Assembly (NCBI GenBank): GCA_013399115.1
Contig: VXAA01000914.1
Span: 745,803 to 809,802 of the forward strand
DNA: 64,000 bases
Source of the DNA: Anseranas semipalmata
Taxonomy: Eukaryota > Chordata > Aves > Anseriformes > Anseranatidae
Reading direction: 5' to 3'
Part shown: piece after piece, positions 35,903 to 64,000 of the stretch
Position numbering within the stretch: the stretch's first letter is position 1
How the letters are laid out: every line of letters begins with the position of its first letter
Made by a program: the position numbers and the translations under genes
The notes under the pieces: generated by a model
Told to the model about the DNA's origin: nothing
Databases searched by the model: none
The model's input: the letters and a program-made list of their open reading frames with translations, nothing else

Positions 35903-38399
35903 TTGCAAAATTTCTGCAATCTAGAAACTTACTAAGTTGATTGGTTAAATATGTTTAAGGAAAGTTTTGTTGGGCGAGTGGGATAATATAGGCAAGTTTT
36001 CCCTCCATCACCTATTTGGAGGCAGAAGAATCAAGTAGATGTGGTTCTCTCTTTTTCGTGTTGTTCGTTTCTCAGGCATCGCGAGCGGACAGTCTTGTTG
36101 GTTCATGTAACAGGGCAGTTCTCAAGCGCTGCATGAAGCAATTGCAGGAGCTTTGCTGAGAGCTCTGATCACACAGTATTAGTGTTCCTTCTGCCTGTTT
36201 TTACAGGTGTTCAGGCATTTCATTCTGAAGAGCCTTGGATACCTGTAATAATACCCGCAAAGAAGGTGGAACACCCAACTATGCTGACTGTTCTAAGAAC
36301 AACTTCTCCATAGCAAAAGAAAAAGTAGAAGCCAACCAGGGCAACAACTACAAATGGGACTGGAATTGTAGCCATCTGAAAGAGAGAAATACCATTTTTT
36401 ATAAGAGCGTGAGAGGAGAAAATTGTAGGACTGTACAGGAACATGGAAGAGAAGTGGAACAGGCGAAAAGGAAGCCTGAGTTAGGAAGATGCGTTGAAGA
36501 ATAAAGTAGATCGCATGTTTGCTTTTCTCTCTTTAAGGACTAAAATACTGAAGTAGAGAAAACTGCATAGAGAAAACTTACAGGCTCTCCAGTTTTTACC
36601 ACCAATTGTTGTTGTTGGCACTGAACTCTTACAAGAAGGGAAAAGACTTGCAGTACCTAATGGTAGATGAGATGATTCACCAGTGTGGGCCTATTAACAT
36701 AAAAACCATCCTGTGAAGGAGGGCTGATAATCCCTGCTGTGTTTATCAACAAGCAGAAGGTGCTACATTTGTAAATTTTCCCGATTTGCATGCAAAGCCA
36801 GTTTGTAGGCTTCCTATTTGAGGGCAGATTATAATGAAAAGCAGATGACTTAGGTTTTATACGTGTATCAATTTCTTTAATTTACAGTTTTTTTTTTTTT
36901 ATTATTACTGACATAATCACTAGCAAACAATTCCTAACATGGTAAATTATCCTCTTGGGGGAGACATTTAGTAGAGGGATCTTTCCTGGGTTATAGTACT
37001 GGTCCTCCCACCCCAGGTTGTTATCCTCGCTGTTTCTTAGTTGTAGCGTAAGGACTGGCTTTCCCTTAAAATATGTGGTGATGGCTCTCTATTAATGAGA
37101 TACTTGACCTCTAAGTTAAATGGAATAAAGGGGATTGTGTGCTTTGCAGAACATAATTTTCCAAACAGCTATGCTTTTGAAAGATGTGGCCAAAATATGC
37201 AAGTATACACTTGTAATGTGGGAAATGCTGTCTTTCTTGTGGGATGCTAAAATACACAGCTGAAGTGAAATATTTGGTTTGGAGTAGTTACTTGCCTAGT
37301 ACCACAGCAGAAACAGGCATTATTATAATGTAGACCTAGGTCTGGTTTTGGAGATTTTTACATCCATGTAACTTTATGAACTTCAGTTTATTTTTTCCGG
37401 CATATGCTGTCTGGCATGTGCTGTGAGAAATGGGAGTTATCCTAATTTAATCTCACTTAGAGATTTGGTTTAACCAAAATCACAGTGTCATTGGTTCTTG
37501 GTAAAGTGTCTAAACCAGCAGCAGGAAAGTTCAGCACATAGCTGGGGTGAGGGTTTGAGGAGAGAAATTCTTTGTTTTTAAAAGAAAGCCTTTATTGTGG
37601 ATGCCTTGGTTTGTTTGCTTTATGTGTGGTGTGTGTGTGTTTCTTAATTTGCAAAGCCTGTGCGTCTAGCAGGCTTTAGATCAGCACATCATATCTGGTC
37701 CCTTTGCAAAAACAGGTGCAAGGGGAAGCATTTTTGGCAGGGAGTGGAGTGGGAGATGGGTTTGGATCTCCCTCTGTTCTTTACAGGTACAGATTAAGAA
37801 CACTGATCATTCAGAAAAGATAAGGCACACTAACCTGCTGTTATTTGGCAGGTTCATCTGCTCGGCCCCATATAGGTTGGTAACAATTTGCAGCTCATGT
37901 GTGTGTTTGGGGGATATGCAAACCATGGGGTCGGCAGAGGCTTTGTTTAGAATCGTCCCGTGAATATTCAGAAAACTCAGGAATCTCAGAAAAATCTGGG
38001 GATAGAAAGGGACAACATGCTTCTGTGCTGAACTGCTCCCCGTGAGTCCTGGTGAATCATTCAGAATTCTAAAAATGCAAAAATGAAATGCCTGCAGCAC
38101 GTGCCTTAATCTTATTTTCTGAAACTTAAATTTTTAAGATGCATAAGTAGGTAGGATGCAGAGTAAAACTAGTTCTTGAACAGGAAGATAAGGAGCCACA
38201 AGAAGCAGAAAAATGTCTGCCTTTGTCTTTTTACATGTATAGGTGATTGTTTGGATTTTGCCTTTAAAAATACCCATCGTAGTATCCATCTCACTAGTCT
38301 TAGACGAAAGCAGTGACTAGAAACAATCTTTCAAAGTCATGAGCATGGCTCAAATGCCTGCTCATGCCAAAGGACGAACCTTGCAAAATCTGCAAAGTT

Positions 38400-38660
38400 C
38401 ACGTCCTCCTGGCTCCTTCTCCCGAAACGCGGGCTCGAAGCCCCCGCTCACGCATCAAAACCCATGCGAAGCCACCCGGCCCCGAAGCGCGGGGCCGTTC
38501 TCGGGGCGCCGGTGCCCCGCCGCGTTGGGTGGTGGCCGGCGGGCGTCCGGCGCAGAGCCGGGGCGGCTAGGGGGCTCTGCAGGCCCGCGCCGAGCGCCCA
38601 GCTCTATGGCTCGCCTGACCCCGCCGGGTTCTCTTCCTGCCGCAGCCGTTCTTTTCCTGT
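38400..38660. promoter_or_regulatory. Second CpG-rich block, owner unknown
   Basis: About 260 bp is dense in CpG (for example CCGAAGCGCGGGGCCG and GGCCGGCGGGCGTCCGGCGC) inside otherwise AT-rich DNA, 4.1 kb before ZMYM4 exon 2. It could be an alternative ZMYM4 promoter, the true one, or the promoter of an antisense transcript. No coding exon ending in the expected ZMYM4 exon 1 sequence is visible. Confidence 0.45.
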
Positions 38661-41600
38661 AGCAGGTATCTGCAGCAGGCTGGCTCTTTGTTACCCTCTG
38701 CTCTTCCCTCCCTAGGTGCTGCGAAGGTATGAATCGCTAGGTCTGTCTGCGTTTCGGCAAAAGCAGCTCTGGGAAAGACCTGCTGCTGAATTCTGCTTGT
38801 GCCGCACGGTTTTCCTGCAGGAGAGGTGCAGCGCAGCTGGCTGGCTGCTCGGCATCCCTTCTCGGGGTGTCATGTGGAAAAGGTCAGGAGATGCTTCCTG
38901 GGCTCCCTGCACCTGGTTCAAGAATAGCAATTAAAATTTAAATCACTTCTTTGTAAAAACTGTGTCTTCCTAATCAGTTTATTGAATTCTGAAGTGGGGG
39001 TGTGTGCTGCAGTGTATAGGTGCAGGGAAACTGTACGGACAAGAAATTGAGAAATCTCTGACTATTTTTAATTGCAGTTTTCTTAACATCTGCTTCCCTT
39101 TCACAGTTTGCTTATGGATGCAGTAAAACCTAAGATCAAAATTCAGAAGGCTTGCTAGAAAGATATGTGCCTATGTATGTAAAGTTGTTATGGGGCTTTT
39201 GGTTATTGTTTTTCAAATATATTATTTTGCATACAAAACAAGGTTGTAGCCATAGGCAGCTTCTCTCTTTATATTGCACAAATTGTTTGAGTTATGGATG
39301 CTATGGCAACTTTGAATGCTGTTAAAGTATTGAACAGGTTTTTAGTTATTTCAAATTAGCACATTGTGTTAAACTGTAAACAGTGTCCTTCTGTCACCCA
39401 CTCAAAGCAAAGAAGGGGTTAATACTGAGTCTAGTATACAATTAAAAAGAAATACAGTGACACACCTAGTGGAATATCTCTTTATAAAAGCAGTGTGTTT
39501 TCTGGCTGTAAAGAATAGTTAATTTAAAGAAAAACATTGCTTCCAGGAGTACCTAGTTGTTTTGTCATCATTTCTTGTATTACGTGCTTATTGCAGCCTG
39601 ACTAGGCAGAGCATTGCTTTGTGTACAACGCTAGCTGATGAGGCAGAGTCACTAAGAAGGATATATCTTAAAACATTTAATTTTACTTCTATTGTGCTCG
39701 AACTATTCTGTTTTAAACTCTTAGGGAATGCTCACTGCTTTAAAAGCACTAAGTATCATTAAGTTATTCTCTGGCAAAATATTAGCTGAGGTGATTAAAT
39801 GAAGGTGTTCTGAAGTATGGTAGTCTTGAGTTTTGTTTTAAAACTGGAAGTGAGTTTTGAGGACTGTGTTGGGAATTTGAAGGCTAGTGTATAGTAACAG
39901 AAAACTTTCCGCTCTGGATCCTTTCCATTCTGCAGTTATCTAGGACTTAATCTGGGATATTGAGGTGCCTCTTCTCAGATCTGTTTCACATGACCCATAG
40001 GAAATGCCATCTGGTGAATCAGTTTCATGTTTACCTCTAGAGTCCTTTTGTTCCATTTTAATCACTAAATCTTAAAAAAATCTGAGCAGAAGAAATAAAG
40101 GAAATTACGAGTAAATGACAGCTGATCAAAGGTGGAAGCATGAGGACTGGTGAGGGGGAACTGTCTTACAGAAATGTAATAGAATAATGTAGTAGTGGTA
40201 AGTTGGGCGTTATTACTTATATTTCTGTGTAATATAAGACCATAATCCAATGAAAGGCAACTTTTTTAAGACCGATAAAAGGTGATATATACTCTTATAT
40301 AGCTATTTGTTGACATACAAAATTTCCTTCTGAGATGGCATTAAACAAGACTGTAATAGGATTCAAGAATGGAATAGAAGTGTATATAACTGAGAGAATA
40401 CCCCATATTAATTCAGAAAAAAAACGTATGAGCCCATTTCAATGCATAGTCTAGTTATGGAATGAGTAATTTGTTGGGGATATCTATATGTTTATGTATA
40501 TGTAGATACATATGTGTCCACACGCACCAGCATACAAACACTTGCTCTGGTTGCCTGTCTGTGGATTTACACCATGTGAGAGTTCTGATGCTGTTCACCC
40601 TCAGAAGCTAGATGGTGGCTCAGATAAGACTGCTAGTATTATCAGATGCTGAAAGTCTGTTTTATAAATATTTCTAATGTAAGCTTTTGACCAAAACGCA
40701 AATCTTCCTCTGTATCCTAAAACATTTTAAAGGAAGATGATATTCAAGATCACCTCTTATTTTGATAGCCTCACTAAAGGAAGAGGAAAGAAATCCAAAA
40801 TAATGTTTTTTCGTAGGATGACCTTGTGGTTGGGAAATGTCTTGGATTCCTTCCGAATAGATTGTAAATGTTTTCAAACTTGTTCGAAATATTTATGGTA
40901 GTGCCTAATGTGCACTTGCAGATGGCCCCCTTGTGCTAAATTGTACCTTGTCATTTCTTTGAATGAAGTAGTTAATTAGAGAGGTCCAGACTGTTGGACA
41001 TATAAAGTGACTGAGATTGTGGTAGAACTTAGAATACTTTCCCACAGGTACACAGGATCTCAAAAGAGTCAAGGAGCTACTTTGATACAAATCTGCTTCA
41101 AGAAAAGGATGATCTAATGCTTCATCTCAGCTGAAAACTTTTCTCATCCTACCAGCAAATTGTCTGAGACTTTTCTGAAGAAAAAACGGCATTACTGCTG
41201 GGGAAGCAAGAAAAGGATCAAGGAGGATCAGCACAGAGAAAAGGACCTACGCTAACGGTTTTACATCCCAAGGCTTCGTGCTCTGATGTTATTACCAAAT
41301 GGCAACAAGTTCCTTTATCTGTTCTTCTGTAAACACAGAACACCACCGCTCTTTGTCCTCAGCATCTGGTATTAGAACTAAGTATATCTGATATTTATGG
41401 GGATTAATTTTACACTAGTGTAAACTTAGTTGACTACAAGTGGACTCATAGATCAACATTAAACCTGCATCTCCTTAGACACTCCTGGGATCATTTTAGC
41501 AGTAACAGAACTCAGGCCTTGCAAACCTTCCTGGAAGGTGTTTGCTTACTTTTTTATTCTTCTAGATTATTGTGATGAAGAATTGCATCAGTCTTGTGGA

Positions 41601-42777
41601 AGAACGTAACGTTATTTTCTCTTTTGTTTCTGTATTTCACTTTTCCAGCATCAACTATCTCTGCTCAGAGAAGCTGGAAAGTTTTGGTGCAGTCTCAAAT
41701 TGTCTTGATATTCACAATGCTGGACAAGTCCTTGCTATTCCATGTGTGTCAAATTAAGCTGAAGGAGTTAACTCTTCTTTGTAGACCTGCAGGTGATATT
41801 GGAAAGAGACTGATGGACTCCTTGCCATCAGATGAATCCCATGACAATACGTTGTCATCCTTTCCTGGAGCTGACTGCTACCAAACTGGTAGTTTCCCGT
41901 CACAGTCCTGTGTGGAATCTCCAGTTTATCAACTTGAGTTCAGTGAAATTAGAGATCATCCCTTTGCTATGAAATCCCATTACTTTCCTTAAGATGGCTT
42001 AAGGATTGAAGTGTGAGCAGGATCTACCAGAAAAGAAAGCGTAGAGCCAGAGATGCAGAGAAAGGAGAGACGACTTAATTGCTGTTATTTTTTAGGCAGC
42101 AATGAGGAATGCTAATGAGAGTTGGACATTCTAAAGAAAACTTTAATTACTCTCAGTGCACACACTTCTCCAGACATGCTGTCAACTTTAACATCTGTCA
42201 GAGAATGTTTAATGGAAACAGATGTTTGTGCAGTGCTCAAAGTCATCATCTGGTTCTTCATCAGTTATGCTCCTACTGATACTCATTGTCTCATTACTGT
42301 TAGGAAGTAAGCATTATGCTTCCCAGTTCCTGGAAAGGGGATGTTCCTTGTTAGAAAGACTACGCCTCTGGATCTGTGCAGCCCCCATTAGTGAAAACTA
42401 TATATGCTGCTAAATTTAGCTAAAATGAAGGCTTGTGGACTATCAAAGAGTGCAGAATCCATAGTCTTGTCCTGATACAAATATCTCATGTAGAAGTGAA
42501 AATTCTGACATTCCCTTCCCTCCCGTCTCTCCTCCGCCTTCTCAGGCAGCAACACTAATTCTGAATTCTTGTGTGATTTTTTTCTGTGTGCTTCTGAACT
42601 TGTAATAATTGCGACTTCTCAGTAATGCAACAGTTTTAAGTAGAACTTTGCTTGGGGCAAGAAAGGAAGGAGAAGGAATTGTGATTCTTAGTGTTGGTTT
42701 GGTTTTTGATTGGTTACATTTTAGCAAAGTGCATCTGGGTTGACCAAGATAATGATATAGTGCTTTCCTTTTTACAG
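38661..42777. other. Presumed ZMYM4 intron 1, right part
   Basis: AT-rich sequence without recognised genes or CR1. One 132-codon plus-strand frame (41594-41992) is unassigned. The segment ends in the polypyrimidine tract and acceptor of ZMYM4 exon 2. Confidence 0.45.
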
Positions 42778-63629
<20,852 letters not shown>

Positions 63630-63715
63630 GTCTGTATAATCTGAAGAAAAATGCATCATTGTATAAAAGTATACACAATTTTCTAAGTAAGCATTGTAGG
63701 AGCAATCTGCTTATG

Positions 63716-64000
63716 AATCATAGAATCATAGAATCATAGAACGGCATAGGTTGAAAAGGACCTTAAAGATCATCTAGTTTCAACCCCCCTGCTCTGGGCA
63801 GGGTTGCCAACTACTAGAGCAGGCTGCCCAGCGCCACATCCAGCCTGGCCTTGAATGCCTCCAGGGATGGGGCATCCACAACCTCTCTGGGCAACCTGTT
63901 CCAGTGCCTCACCACCCTCTGAGTGAAAAACTTCCTCCTAATATCCAACCTAAATCTCCCCTGTCTTAGTTTGTAACCATTCCCCCTTGTCCTATCACTA
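63716..64000 (-). mobile_element. CR1 LINE, cut by the window end
   Basis: Three AATCATAG units form the typical CR1 terminal microsatellite. They are followed by GGTTGAAAAGGACCTTAAAG and later CTGGGCAACCTGTTCCAGTG, the CR1 3' region in reverse orientation. The element sits in ZMYM4 intron 22, about 85 bp after exon 22, and continues past the end of the window. It looks less degraded than the relic at 32.4 kb. Confidence 0.92.

Larger units (their letters stand above)
31326..38395. other. Presumed ZMYM4 intron 1, left part
   Basis: About 7 kb holds a CR1 relic (32406-32490), TTTA and GTTT microsatellites (34374-34394, 35881-35902) and no recognised gene. Several minus-strand open segments bounded by good splice signals (37835-38068, 36243-36375, 35463-35551) and a 120-codon minus frame (31865-32227) are unexplained and discussed as a finding. 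Confidence 0.4.

Overview
The window looks like avian nuclear DNA. It contains multi-exon genes with GT-AG introns, CR1 LINE fragments with the 8-bp terminal repeat typical of birds, short introns and GC-rich first exons lost in assembly gaps. I recognise three protein-coding genes. No prokaryotic, viral or CRISPR material was found.

Layout from left to right. (1) At 27-134 on the minus strand is the first coding exon of TMEM35B, in a GC-rich promoter. (2) About 11.3 kb without a recognised constitutive gene follows. It holds exon-like segments that probably belong to longer SFPQ transcripts. (3) Exons 10 to 2 of SFPQ lie at 11761-17944 on the minus strand and encode 431 residues, from just before RRM1 to the stop codon. 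Exon 1, with the proline/glutamine/glycine-rich N-terminus, is not visible and should lie in the gap at 18145-18938. An array of CCAAT boxes stands upstream at 19055-19235. (4) Spacer runs from 19.5 to about 30.2 kb, with a perfect TTTCCC hexanucleotide array and a CR1 copy. (5) A CpG-rich block around a gap at 30434-31171 is the best candidate for the ZMYM4 promoter and first exon. A second CpG-rich block at 38.4-38.66 kb has no assigned owner. (6) Twenty-one consecutive coding exons of ZMYM4 (exons 2-22 if one exon precedes them) lie at 42778-63629 on the plus strand. They give about 1134 codons. The C-terminal part of the protein, roughly 400 residues in human, continues beyond the window. 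A CR1 element starts in the next intron and runs off the end.

All splice sites of SFPQ and ZMYM4 were placed by hand. Every junction keeps the reading frame, and the products align with the human proteins as I remember them. Both genes therefore look intact and functional.

SFPQ and ZMYM4 are transcribed away from each other. The order TMEM35B-SFPQ-ZMYM4 matches human 1p34.3, except that ZMYM6 and ZMYM1, which lie between TMEM35B and SFPQ in human, have no room here. SFPQ is a nuclear RNA/DNA-binding paraspeckle protein. ZMYM4 is a nuclear protein with repeated MYM zinc fingers. TMEM35B is a small membrane protein. They share conserved synteny, not an operon-like function. The most interesting points are a candidate alternative 3' end of SFPQ, a five-fold tandem AAG acceptor in ZMYM4 and the unassigned CpG island in the presumed ZMYM4 intron 1.
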